Shown: piece by piece, positions 24,374-37,774 of the stretch | Numbering within the stretch: position 1 is the first letter of the stretch | Layout: every line of letters starts with the position of its first letter | Assembly: GCA_008638375.1 (NCBI GenBank) | Contig: CM018037.1 | Coordinates: 30,688,576-30,752,575 of the forward strand | Length of the DNA stretch: 64,000 nt | Source of the DNA: Nyssa sinensis | Lineage: Eukaryota; Streptophyta; Magnoliopsida; Cornales; Nyssaceae | Direction of reading: 5' to 3' | Position numbers and translations under genes: made by a program | The notes under the pieces: generated by a model | What the model was told of the DNA's origin: nothing | What the model saw: the letters and a program-made list of their open reading frames with translations, nothing else | Databases searched by the model: none

Positions 24374-27300
24374 AAACTTTTATTAAATCTGGACTGTTAT
24401 GACTGACATGCTTCATGTGCTTTCAAACTGAAGATGGAGATTGAATGGACATCTTCACTTTGTTACTTCCATGATGCACATGCATTTTATTTGAAAGTTG
24501 CACATAACTCATCTTTAGAGTATTTTATTTTCTGCTGCATTCTTAAGCAGTTATTATATGTACAAGAATATTTTTTAAAATTATATTTCATCAGGAGTGC
24601 TTGAGTTATTTGAATAACTTGAACAAGGAGAGTATGTGATGATTGAATAAGGGAAATAGTATGGTACGACTTCACATATACTTGTCTTTAAATTCAGAGC
24701 AAGATCCAATTTTGGAAAAGTGAATTCAAAAACACCACAGTTATGCAAGCTAAAATAGCTTGCCTCACTTCCATGCATGCGATAGCTTGTCCCAACCAAA
24801 ACTTGTCGTTTCTATTAATTAATGCTAATAAATATACTTGCTTGGACAGACACAAACATATGCTTGACTCTTTTGCAGTTCTCTTGTCTGCTTCATTGTG
24901 ATGGATTTCCCTGTATGAGTCCCTCGAGGGTGGGTACTCATGACATGAGTATCCTTTGCTATCCCCACCTGGCTGGTTGGATCACCTTCTTTGGACATTT
25001 CTTTTTCTTTTTCTTTGTGATGTAATTTGGTTATTCTTTTGTGCATATACATTCTAGAGCTGCACAGTTATCATATTTGATGTCCCTATGTGAATTATGA
25101 TATAGGCACATCTGGTCTGTCCCATTCTTATCGCAGGAAATGTTGTTATTATTATTATTTTTGATCTATATCTCCTTTTAGATTACTTTCTTTGTCCTCC
25201 CAGTTCAAAGTGTATGCCTTTGGTGTTCTGTACTGGACTATAAATTCCTCTAGCATGCATTTGCAGGGCTAGTACCCTGTCACCCAGTCCATGAGCCCCT
25301 CATGCACAATTGTTTCTTTAGTTTTCTAAAAGTGGCCCTAAGCTTCTCCAATGGGACCCCTCCTTTCTGGAATTTATGTGATCTATCTTGACTAGCATCC
25401 ATGTATATCCTTGGGTACTGCAGCCGTTGCTGCAAATTTGTCTTCATGGCATTTGGATTCAATATTTCATTTTCTTTCTGATATTCTCCTAGCTTAATTG
25501 TTATTAAATGGAATTTACGTTTTAATTGCAACCTGCTTTTCTTGATATTGCACTTCTTCTGGTTGTGGTTCCTTCGGAACTAATTCTTAAATTTTGGTTC
25601 TCATCTTTTTACTTGATGGCTACTTACATTTTTGTGTAGGTTAGACGTCTTTTATGCTCTGCAAGACCTGTGGCAATTCAAGCATCTGTTAACCCTACTG
25701 CATCCGATCAGGACCTCCAACAGGTACATGTTCCACCCCCACCCCCCAGGCCACCTATTTGAATGCTAATTATGCTATACAGTTAGTTCTTTTTCTATGA
25801 TGTTATTTAAGCTCTAGTTACTGTTATTCAGTTACCTGAAGTGAAGACTAATGAAGTACTTTTATCCACCTATTTGTGTGTTTCTTTTCCTATTATGGGA
25901 CACACCTTTGTTTGCTTTGCCATTTTCTCTGGTCTGATTAGTTGCTTCTTCCTGTTTTATTTGTATAGGCTCAGCTATGGCAGATTGCCCAACGGACTAC
26001 TGCTCTTCCTCTTGGTCGTGGGGCATTTACTCTTGCAACCACCTGCACTCTCTTAACAGAGGTGCTCCTCTTATTGTTTGCACTAATCCACTATCTTGTC
26101 TAGGTTGAAGTCCACTTCATTTATTGTTAGTATTTAAGCTTACAGTTCTTGGAGAAAGCTTTTCCTTTCTTCATGTGGCTATACGATTGATTACTTACAG
26201 ATACATTTTGGTTCTGATAGATCTGTTGTGCTTTTTGCAGGCACTCATAGTCCCGAAGCTTGTTTTGGCAGGTCGGTTGCCTGCCCAACAAAATGCAACC
26301 GTATGTTCATAATAAGTTGATATAAGATATTTCTTGTGTGTGTGTATTGTTTCGGTCATATCATGGTTGTCAATTTGAGATATTTGTTTGATTCTGAGCA
26401 AACATTTCTCTCTTATTTTGACGAACCGAAAACAGAATATTTATTGAGCGAAATATTGTATCTCAGTGGAAAATAATGTTTCCTATTTATATTTGTTCAT
26501 GCTTAAAAAATCTTTCTCAATCATGTTTCTGGACATTCATTGATTGTTCACTCTTTCACCTATCCTCTTTGACTATTTTTTTTACAATTTTTTACTTTTT
26601 CGTTTATTTAATTCCTTCCATATTTTTCATTCCTTGGCAGGTTAATCTGGACCCAAATATAAGGAATATACAGGAACTTAAATCTTGGCCCGAGTTTCAC
26701 AATGCTGTAGCCGCTGGATTAAGGCTGGCCCCCCTTCAGGTTTATTTTAATTCTCAAGATGATACATTTCTTGCTGTTGCTCAGCTGATGCCAAAATTAG
26801 TCATAGCATTGGAAAGTTAATCATGTTTCAAGAAATTTCTTTCTGTATACCATTTTTGTTTTTGTGTTTCATATGGATTACCTTGTTATTGATTCATAGA
26901 TGCTTTAAACTGGTATGAAATTTCAAGCACTCTGTTGCTTTTAAGCTTGAATGTAGTGAATTCAAGTTTTTCTCTGTTTTCTCCCTCCCTTGTTAAAACA
27001 ATTTCTCATCCTTCCTTTGTACTTTTCCTCTTTTTCTAATATAATATATTTTCCTTAAAAAAAGTATTCTTGGATTACATATGATGTTTCATCTGCAGGG
27101 GAAAATGTCAAGAACGTGGATAATATATAACAAACCTGAAGAGCCAAATGTCATTCATGCAGGACTTCTCCTTGCGCTGGGTTTACATGGACATCTGCGT
27201 GTTTTGACTATAACTGACATATATCAATATTATTCACAGGTTAAGTATTCAATGGGTTTGTCATTACATAATTCTACTTATTCTTTTCAGGGTGCCTTCA

Positions 27301-30014
27301 GCTATTTTTATTTACTTTATTTTCCTAGTTGATGATTTTTACTTATATTCAAAAGAGATAATTTTGGTTTTGAATTGGTCTTTGTTTCAAACAACTTTTG
27401 CTCTAACTTTAGCTTAGTCCATATGGCTGCTGGAACTTCTTGTGTTGGCATTTGTTTCCTACAAACAAGGACTTGCCTTTTCGTTTGTGTACGTTTCTGA
27501 CTAGCATCTTCTCACACATGGAACTGAGCAGGGCTGACAAGGTAAGGTTGGGGTGGGTTGGAAGCATGGAGGGTTCGGGGTTGAAGGATTATAATTTATT
27601 ATTATTATTATTATTATTTTCGGGTGTGGGGGGTTGCATTGAGTTTCCGGAAAATGTTTTGCCCACGAATGTCTCTTCTTCTGACCTGTTGGCAGCTATG
27701 AGGGAAGGGCAGGGGTTGCAGGTTCAGAAGTTTAGAGTTGCAGTTGTCCCAATAATTATTTTTTTTGGAAGGCCTAAAAATGATTAATTAATAGAATTTA
27801 TTATTTATTAAGTTTCTCTATGATTTTTATTAATGAAAAATTTTTCGCCCAACTATATGATTTTAAGCATAAAAATAGGATATGCATACGTGATATATTT
27901 TTTTAGGGGTGATGAATTTTTTCACAAAAGATATGTATTACGTGATGAATTAATATTACTACTTTACTAGTACTTTTTTTATCATACGTATATGTATTCA
28001 TGTATTTTTCCTATTCTTATAAGTAATACTTTTTTCCTTTAGAAAGTCATTAATAATTAAGTAATGAATTATTAATTATTCACTACGGAATGAAGTTGAT
28101 TCCTAAAAAATTGTTAATCAACAGAGATTATTAAGTTATTGAATATTAATTATTAGAGGCTAAACAATATAAGAGAGGGCAAGTCCTCTAATTGAATAGG
28201 GGAAGAGTTAGGCCTCTAATTGAAACGGCCGAAATGTGTATGTTTCTCATGAACTGAAACAAAACAGAAATGGAATATCAAAATTTACATGTTTCCCTTT
28301 GTTGTCGTGAAAACATATCGTAATTAGTCGAAATGTATCAAAAGAGTGGAAACATTTCTTTTGTATTAACAATAATTTTAGAATAGTTGGTAAGAGATAA
28401 TATACAATTTTTTTTCAAATGAAGGGGGAGATTGAATGGTTGAAAAAAATACAAGAAGATATATCTAGCTTTTTCCAAAGACAGGAAATAAGAAAATAAG
28501 GAAAAGTAGAATTAGCGGAAATGAAAAAGTACTTAGTTACTAATTATAATAGGCTTAACTTTCTATATGTTTTCCTAAAATTATTATTTTATTTGTAACT
28601 TGTGTCAAATTGTCTAATTCATGTATATTACATAATATATATTTGTTTTGTTAAAGCATTGTATTTGATTGTTATAATTTCTCATATATAAAAAATATAT
28701 ATTTATTTTCATATTACATAAAAAATTAGATATAAAGTTACTTATACTTGGTTTTAAAATATTAATGAATAATTTACATTTATGTTTAATTCTCAATTTT
28801 AACCTATTATTTTCTTGTGTGGATGGATGTGTAGTTGTGTACCCTGCAAGATTTGTAATGAGTCAATTATAATATTTATCTTCCATAATTTTCACTTTGT
28901 TTTCGAAACTCTTCCAAAATGTTTCAGTTTTTATTTTATTTTATTATTTTTCTATAGGCTCATTATATACATTGTTTGTAGATGGGTTGTGCCCATTCGG
29001 TGCCTTTGAAAAAAGGTGTAGCACATGGTTCATTTGGATATTGAATATTTCTATTTCAATAATTAAGCATGGTGGCAAGAGTTGGAAACATTTATAGGAT
29101 AAGTCTAATATAAGTGCAAAAAATTGGTTGAAAGAACCCAATGCACGAGGCTCCTGCCGCTGCGGTATCTGGGGACAGTTAGATGTACATAGCCTTAGCC
29201 TTGGAAGCGGAGAGACTATTTTCACAAATTGAACTCATGACTTCGAGGTTACAATAGATCAATCTTACTGTTGTGGCAAGGCTGGTTGAAATAACTCCTA
29301 AAAAAAAAAACCAAGTTAGCTCAGTTGGTAAGACCTTGAGGATAAAGGATTATGTCTCTAAGAGATCCCTAGTTCGAGCTAGGCATGCCTCATCTTACTT
29401 GATATGTGATTTTTAAAAGTGAGATATGGAGTCTTCTCTGATAGCCACTCACCCAAATGAACCATGGTTGCGAGGCCTCCGTCATAGGAAAAGAAAGAAA
29501 ATAAAAATAAGATATATCATGCAAGTAATTTGAATAGTGAGTATTGCTATTCCAATAATTAAAGATGCTCGAAAGAGATGGAAACTATTGTAAGTTTGTA
29601 ACTCTAATCATGGGTACTCTTTAAATCAAGAAAAGAGTATGTTATATTAAGAGAAGAGCAAGAGGCAGCCGAAGCCATAAGAGATAGGCAGACAATCTAT
29701 TCATGAATACCAATTCCTTTAGAAAAACACCCTCCTAACCTAGGTTGGAACTTGCCTTCGCAACTTTAAGTTGTAAAGCCCTTGGATCTAGGCAAGGTGA
29801 TGGCAGGGGAAGCTTTGAAACTGGCAAGCTATTACCAAAAAGCTCAAAATTATGCACAATGACTAATATAGTGGAAGTTGAGATTCTATATTCTATATCC
29901 TATGCACTTGCTGATGAGGTTCTTTATTTTTCAATCGCGGGCATAGTTATCAAAATGTGTGTCATATTTTAAAATACTGTTATCATATATCGTAAGATAC
30001 ACTCAAATTTTCAA

Positions 30015-30050
<36 letters not shown>

Positions 30051-33000
30051 TGTGATATACACACATATACATCTATATAAATATACATATATATATACAT
30101 ACATGTACATATATATACATAGTGTTTAAAATGATATTTAAACTCACTTATCAGAAAAAATAAACTTAAATTCCATGCAATATAAGAATAAAAATTTACA
30201 TATACTGCAAGTTCCAAACAAAAGTTTAATAATCTAAGTTTCTAACATAATTCATCATTATCAAAATTTAAAGACAAAATCCAAACTTAATTCACTCTTA
30301 TTATCCATCCCATATTCATCTCAATCTCCAATTTCAATGGCATCATCATCATTAGATGACAAGAATTCTTCCCTTCTTTTTTTTCTTCAACTTCTTGTAT
30401 GTTCTTATTCTCATCATCATCATCTTCTAAAAGTACTTGCTTTCATTCTTTTTGATTTGAGGAGAGTCAATTTAAAGCCAAACAAAACAAAAACGAGATT
30501 GTTTTCATGTATATAACACAATAAGAAAAAAGAGGCCAAGATGATGTCGTTTAGCCTTACTGCACGCATTGCAAGTATCATATATATCAAAACGTATCAT
30601 ATCTTACGTCTCACGTATCGTGCGATATGGTGCAAAATGATACCACTAAAAGATACAACATATCATTTTATGACCGTATTGAAACATATCATTAAATATA
30701 TATTGCGTCTCATAAGATACTAACAACCATGATCTCGGGATGGCCAAGCTAAAAAAATGGAAGTGCAGTAACTTGCTTGTTTTACTATTCAGGCTTCATT
30801 ATTATGGCCCCCCTTGCTTTATCGTAGGGGTGCCTTACCTACTCCATCAAGGAGCCATTTGCCATTGTAAGCTAGGGATGTCATGAACAGTGGAAGTTCA
30901 CAAAGAATTGATCTATTCATATAATGATTCTTTGACGAAACTATTATGTTGGACACAATACTCATACTGGAAATTATGATTAGGGATGATTCTATCAATT
31001 GCCATCTACTTCAAAGATGCCTTCCGAAGCATTTTTCAGATACCAGAGTTTAGCCTCTTCCCACAAATTTCATCGTAAATGTGAAATACTCGTAGAAATA
31101 AAAATGTGGGAAATGAAGGAATGCTGGTTGTTCATATCGTTGGCTAGTCAAGCATAAGCTAGTCCACAAATCTTTGGGCTTTGATTACAAAGTAAGATTG
31201 ACTTGACAAATAAAGCCTTAGAATTGGCACTCCATTGCCCTCATTTTATATTTCAACTCCAACCCCAAGGGTCACTTACCTATAAGAGAAAAAATATTTA
31301 TGTACCCAGTGTGCATATGAGTATTAGTCTAATAGATAGATGCAATTGTGTGCATATGAGGATTATTCTAATATAGATGCAAATATAAGTTGCCAAAACC
31401 ATTGTAGAATAGTGGACAAGTGCTACATGCACCAATAGTTTGGAACCAGTTAATTCAAACTTCTTCATAATGTTAGGGACAGTATGGCTAGAATATTCAC
31501 ATGTGAGATGTCTATAAAAACATTTTCCATATGAAGCACAAGGTTCAAACCAGTCTTCTTCACATTTTATAACTATGATGTACAAATATTTATACTTCTG
31601 TTGATTTTATTGTCTGCAATATATCTATTTTTCCAAGACACCAAATATTAGGCAAATTTACCAATTTTTATGATGGAAGTGCTTCCCTTTTTCTTTTTTG
31701 TTTCTAATTTTTCATTATATGAATAAAGCTTCCTTCTTCATCATAAAAAATGATGCTATGCTAAATTTTGTTTTTTTTACCAATGCAAAACATGAAGTCA
31801 TATATAGACATAGATCCTGGAAAATGGAGGATGTTTTTCTAACTAGAGTGGAAAGGAAAAAAAGGATTTCGGTAGCTGAGCTTAAGTAGTCACAGGCTTT
31901 TAAAAATTGCAACCAAAAAACACAACAATTGGCTTAAAAATGATGGACTAAAAAAAGATCCCTCTTTTGGTAACTACTAACAATAAGCTGATGTAACCTC
32001 CCTAATTAAATGCAAGGAAATAGATTAATACTTTAATTTTTTTTATTACTATGTAACATATTTACATTCTAAATCTACAATTCACCACTGAATCTTGACA
32101 TTAAAATTTAAAGTTTGTTATTCCAATTTTTTGTGAATATAAATCATTGGGGAAATCTATTAGTCACTTAGTTTGTAGTTGATTTTCTTGATCACCCATA
32201 TGCACACCCTGTATGACATTCAAATATCTGATTTTCCAAGCAGTAAGAATTAATATTTCATTGATGAACTTTAGTGAGTTTGTCAAAGAAGGAAGAATCA
32301 ATCTAAAATCATATAGATCTTCGGTTCTTCACTGGGGAATGGATGACCTGGAATGGATCCAAAGGCTGAAATGGGATAATAAGGAATGAAATTAATAACA
32401 GTGACTGAAATGAAACTGATCACACCACCTTTTTTCACAACCATACTACTGCCTACTTGCTGTTGCTTTCATTCCAATAGTGGCCTTCTTAAAACAAATG
32501 TCAAACCAAACCTCAAAGATACCACCACAACTCCACAATCTTCATCATCACTTAATCAGTATCAGTAGCATTCCCTAGCCCATTCTCTGGTTATTTAAGA
32601 GAAGAATGCTGCTGTGGAGTGCAAATTAGTCTCGCTGAAATGTTAAGCATATCTTGGAGATGACATAGTAATTTGCTGCTATTCATTTGTAGTGCTTTCT
32701 TTGAGCTGCAAGATATCGATTTTTTTAGTTGAATTTTACATATTTGTTGTATTAGTAATTATAATTTAAACTTGAATGCTTTGTTGTTCAATGCATCAGG
32801 TGTTGTGTTTTATTGTTGTTGGTGTGTCAAACACATACAACACACACACACGGAAATGCATGTGTGCTCTACAGTGCTTCATAAAGTATCATGATATAAT
32901 TTTTATGTTCAGCCTTCAACTCTATCACACACACGAAAAATGCATGTGTTTGTTCTACAGTGTTTCTTGAAGTATCATGATATAATTTTTATTGTTCAGC

Positions 33001-36000
33001 CTTCAGCTCTATATTTTGTGTTCCTGATTTTTTATCCTTATAGGAGCATGAAAGCACTACCGTAGGATTAATGCTTGGCCTGGCAGCATCTTATAGGGGG
33101 ACTATGCAACCAGCAATATCAAAGGTTATAGCATATACTTGTTCTTCTATTATTTCTCTTTTGCTTTTCCCTTATATAATAGTGAATGGACTGCGATGGT
33201 CTTCAGCATGGAATCTGAAATGTTATCAAAATGGGGAATTCCTAGATGGTGATCTATGTAGTTGGTTGACTAGAAGTTTTATGAATATTTTGAACTCTTG
33301 TTTTTAATATCGTAGGCTGTTGCAATAATGTTTCCTATGTAGTCTTGTCTTTCTCATGATCTATAGAGTGGCAGGTGCTGTTTCTAAATTAGGCCGTGGC
33401 TGTGGGGGATTGATTATGTTTTTTTGGGGATGCCTTGTTAGTAGGGACGATCCTTTTTGATGATTGTAGAGGAATTGCATTCCTGTGTTGTATTTACTTT
33501 TTAGTTCTTGGCGTATTTTTCTCTTAACATGTCCCTTTCTAGGGATCCCCAACACTGCCCACCTCCCCTTCCAAAGCAAATTTTTTTTTTCTTCTCAAGA
33601 GTTACATATAGTATGTGTCAACAGGTTTTTCTATGGACTTGTCTGTAATGCTTTCCTCTGTCTGCAGTTTTAATTTTTATGTTTTTTATGCCTCCTACTT
33701 ATTTTTCCTTCTGGGTGAAATATGTTTCAAATTTTCTGATTAACTGAAGATTGGGAAAACTGAATTTTGAACATGCTTAGCACGGATATTTTTGGATCTT
33801 TTGTCATTTGATTTGAAGTGGCTGATTAGAGATAATTTCAAGCAAATGTGATACAATGGAGTCGATTTTGTTGTTAAAAGTAATAGATTCAGAGTCAATC
33901 GTTGCCCATTTGAAATCCTTAAGTTTTGCTGATCTTGTTATGTCATGTAGTTGTTGCTAACAAGTCACATTAACTAATAACATCGATTCTGTGGCAGTCT
34001 CTTTATGTACATATACCGGCTCGCCATCCATCTTCCTTTCCAGAGTTGGAGTTACCAAGCCTTCTGCAGGTATCCATCACTGTGCTGCTGGCGATGTATC
34101 TGCTCTTGAATTTGCCTTGTATCTTATTTTTACTTCTGTAGATTGGTGAAGTCCTAATCTCATATATATATATATATATTTGCATGCATCTTTTTATACA
34201 TATGTCTATATTCATGCATTATCCCACTGTTTCTTTTTTCTAATATCCAAGTATCACAACTTTCTATTTCTAGATTGGTTTCACATGATCAAGCACTTGA
34301 TTGTCACATTTTTTGACTTTGTTTTATGGAATTCTGATTTGTTGCTTCTCCCTCAGACCACTGCAGTGGTTGTAGTTGCTTTGTTAACCAATCCAATGGA
34401 AAATTGGTAGTTTGGATTGTTTGGTGATTTTTTGATATGGATTTCACTTTCAACTGTCTTTTCATTGATTTTCCAGTCAGCGGCACTCATGTCTGTTGGG
34501 CTTCTATACGAAGGATCGGCACACCCCCAAACAATGCAAATTCTTCTGGTACAGTTCTTGTTTAGTAATACTTTTCTATATTTAAATGCAGACATATTCC
34601 CAAACAATGCAAATTCTTCTGGTATATTTCTTGTTCTGTACTACTTGTCTCCATATTAAAATGTTGACATTTTCCTTCTATTTATATGGTCATAAAATTC
34701 TGTTTAATGGATAACCTCAAAAAATAATCCTTGAAAGCCCACTCTGAAAGTTCCTTATCTTCAAAAATCCTCTAGTTGCACTTCTTCCAAATGCACCATA
34801 CAAGACATAATTACAAAATCCTCCAAATACTCCTAAACTCTTTCCACTTCTTGCTAGCTCTCCAACTCAAAAAAATTTTCTTCAAGGAAGCCGGCATGAC
34901 CCATTTAATCCAAAAAAGCATCAAAACCATATTCCAAGCATCACAGGCCACCGTGCAATGGAGAAAAAGATGATTGAAAGTCTTCACCTCCATCTTACAC
35001 ACGCAACACCTATAGGGAGCTGAAAACCCCTTCGCTTCATGTTGTCCACAATGAGAATCAAACCCCAAGCTGCTGCCCAACAGAAAAGGCAACCTTTTTT
35101 GGAATTCTAGACTTCCAAATCAGCTGCCATGGAAAGATCTCTTCCCTTTTCCTAATCAGCAGGTTGTAAAACGACTTCACCAAGAAATTATTCTGCTTTT
35201 CCACCCTCCAAACCATGGAATCACCCTCTCCCTAGTCCCTCCTCAGCACCTGCCTACCCAAAATAGCCATGAGCTCCTCCACTCCCCCCACTTCCCAATC
35301 AAAAACATTGTGATGGAAGTGGGGGATACCTTTTTATCTGATGCATTGTTGGTGACTACGTATATTTATATTCTTTCACAGGCTGAAATAGGCCGTAGAA
35401 GTGGAGGCGATAATGTACTTGAAAGGGAGGGTTATGCAGTTTCTGCCGGATTTTCATTGGGACTTGTTGCATTGGGTATAGGTGGTCAGATTAATCAATT
35501 TTTTATGAATATTTTTGGATGTAGCTAACTGTTTCTATTTAATTGAAGGTCGAGGGGAAGATGCGCTTGGTTTCATGGATACTTTAGTTGACCGATTGTT
35601 CCAATACATTGGTGGCAAAGAACTTCACAATGTAATGTTGTTGGCGACTTTACTTGATACCGTCTTTTTTTCCTTCATATGTTTATTGTGGAATATTGTG
35701 GTTCAAAATTTTGTTGCTGTTGCTTCACTTTTTTTTTCTAAATACTGCAATTAAATTTTGACTATCTTGATCTATTGAAGTCATGATACTCTGATGACTT
35801 CGTTTTTTCTATTTTTTATTTTTCTTCTTCAGGATAGATCCCTTCTCTTGACTCCAACAGACGAACACAGTCGCGGTGCTGGACAGGTTGTGTAAACTTC
35901 ATCCTATCTTTGGACACCATAATTTGCTAACACTAAAAGTTGAAAATGTTTATTTTTTCCCAAGCAATTGGTGTTATAGGGTTCTCTTTCTCTGATGGTT

Positions 36001-37743
36001 CTACTGTTGATATTTTAGATGATGGATGGAACTCTGGTCAATGTTGACGTCACTGCGCCCGGAGCTATAATTGCTCTGGCTCTAATGTTTTTAAAGGTAA
36101 CTCTGTATGGTAGCTATTGTAAATTGTAACAAGTATAAAATACGTGATCCTTCCACAAATGGTGATCCAGCTTGTTTCCTTTGTTAAATTCATATTAACC
36201 CAGATTTTTTGGATTCTTCTTTCAAGAATGCTCACTTAACCTTGTATTTATTACAGACTGAATCAGAGGCAATGGTGTCTAGACTTTCTATTCCTCATAC
36301 ACAGTTTGAATTGCAATATGTGAGGCCTGACTTCATAATGCTTCGTGTTATTGCTCGGAATTTGATAATGTGGAGCAGGTTGCATTATTCACCAAAACTG
36401 TCCAACTAGTCAAGTTATGTTTGTTACTTGCTCTCAAAGTGTTTGACTTTATATACTTGTATTATTCAGGGTTCATCCATCCAAAGATTGGATTCAGTCG
36501 CAGATCCCTGAAATTGTCCACAATGGCGTCAAAGGCCTTGGAGATGAGTTGGGCGATATTGATGAAATGGATGCTGAAGCATTTGTTCAGGCATATGTCA
36601 ATATTGTCACGGGAGCATGTATTTCTCTTGGTAAGTTGTTATTTGTGCTAATTCATGAAATAATTCATTTTCTTTGTTGTTTATTTTCATTTACTGCTTG
36701 TTCTCTTTTTTGTTACGATATTTGTCCTGGGTTTAACATCGTGTGTAATTTTCTGAGAGTCTTGATTATCTTGAGTTGGTGGATGCATTCTTTGAAATAT
36801 CAGTATCAGAAGCTGGAAATTAATAAGCTTGCTGTAAAAGTGAAGATGTATGCATATATGCACATGGGATAAATTTGTATTATTGTTAGAGGTTATATGA
36901 GATGATGATAGCGTAGTGTGGGGGGAACTTGTATGAGATTTCTGATGAGGGTGGTGGTTGGAGAGAGATATTCCAGATCATAGAATGGAGAGTGAATGTT
37001 GTGCGAAGGCTATTGGTGACTCGATTGGAGGTCGAGTGGCTTTGCTCCATCATGGAGGAGGCCTCCAAAAAGAAGAGGAGGCAAAGATTCCCTTGGGCGC
37101 TCCATGGGAGGGGTAGGAGCCTGTGGTTGTGACGCAGATCAATTACAACGGGTGGATACATGAAGGTGGAGGTGGATACTGTGGATGAAAGGCTGCTTGA
37201 TCATCCACAGAGTAATTTTTTAAGTTTGGAGTTTAGCTTTTCTAGGTACTACTTTGACTTTAATAGGTGTTAGAGGATATAAATACTAAGGTTGCATCCT
37301 CTCTTTAGAGAAGTTGGTTGTAGTCATGGTATTGGAGTCGGTAAGATCTTTAAAGGATATAAATATTAAAGTTACATTTTCAACGGCTTATTAAGAGTTA
37401 TTTATGTTTTTAGTGTTTTACTCAAATATTCATAATGGAAATTTCCATGGATCTTAAAGTTTTGTTTTAGAAATTCTTTTAGATGTTTTGTACCTGTTTT
37501 GGGTCCTACTCTACATGAGTGGTAGTTAAATGTCTTTTAATATGGTTAGAGTGGGAACCAACAAAGGGTCATATTAGGTCTGCACGCGTTGTCAACTTTT
37601 GAATTCATAAAATCATTGAAGAGCTTGGCTTGTGTGTGTGTGTGTGTTTTTTTTTTCTCTCGTTTTAATTTCTTGATCTAGAAGCTTGGTGGATGCTTTC
37701 GCACCCACTCTCTTGTGATTAACTAGTTCTTATTCTTATTTCC

Positions 37744-37774
<31 letters not shown>

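Larger units (their letters stand above)
22328..26739 (+). other. APC1: APC1 exons 11-16: middle region
   Basis: Six exons (22328-22787, 23429-23767, 25640-25723, 25969-26061, 26241-26300, 26641-26739) are open throughout. Exon 11 contains [20 protein letters not shown] and YIRDFPSLS; exon 12 contains [20 protein letters not shown]. Exons 13-16 are short, 60-99 bp, and all in phase 0, so any one could be skipped without a frameshift. The segment links the N-terminal propeller to the PC-repeat region. Exons 10 and 11 are separated by a 6.9-kb intron with two antisense LINE fragments. Confidence 0.88.
27240..33043 (+). other. APC1 intron 17 (5.8 kb)
   Basis: Contains an (ATT)n microsatellite near 27596-27618, a partial copy of the GAAAC-rich Mutator-like element (about 28210-28935), an Au SINE and a second SINE head to head (29134-29510), an hAT-like element (29942-30731) and a tandem duplication ending at exon 18. 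The stretches 27620-28200 and 30740-32800 are A/T-rich with no gene recognised. Confidence 0.7.

Noticed and set aside
29312..29385. Functional tRNA gene
   Set aside because: A and B boxes are good, but the acceptor stem does not pair, no credible anticodon loop is seen, and an A-rich-tailed body follows, so a SINE is the better call.
30011..30217. Tyr/Val/Cys-rich small protein
   Set aside because: It is a translated (AT)n(CA)n microsatellite within the hAT-like element.
34350..34407. An alternative exon after CCCTCAG reading [17 protein letters not shown]
   Set aside because: It does not fit the APC1 sequence between exons 19 and 20, which join in frame without it, and it ends in a stop.
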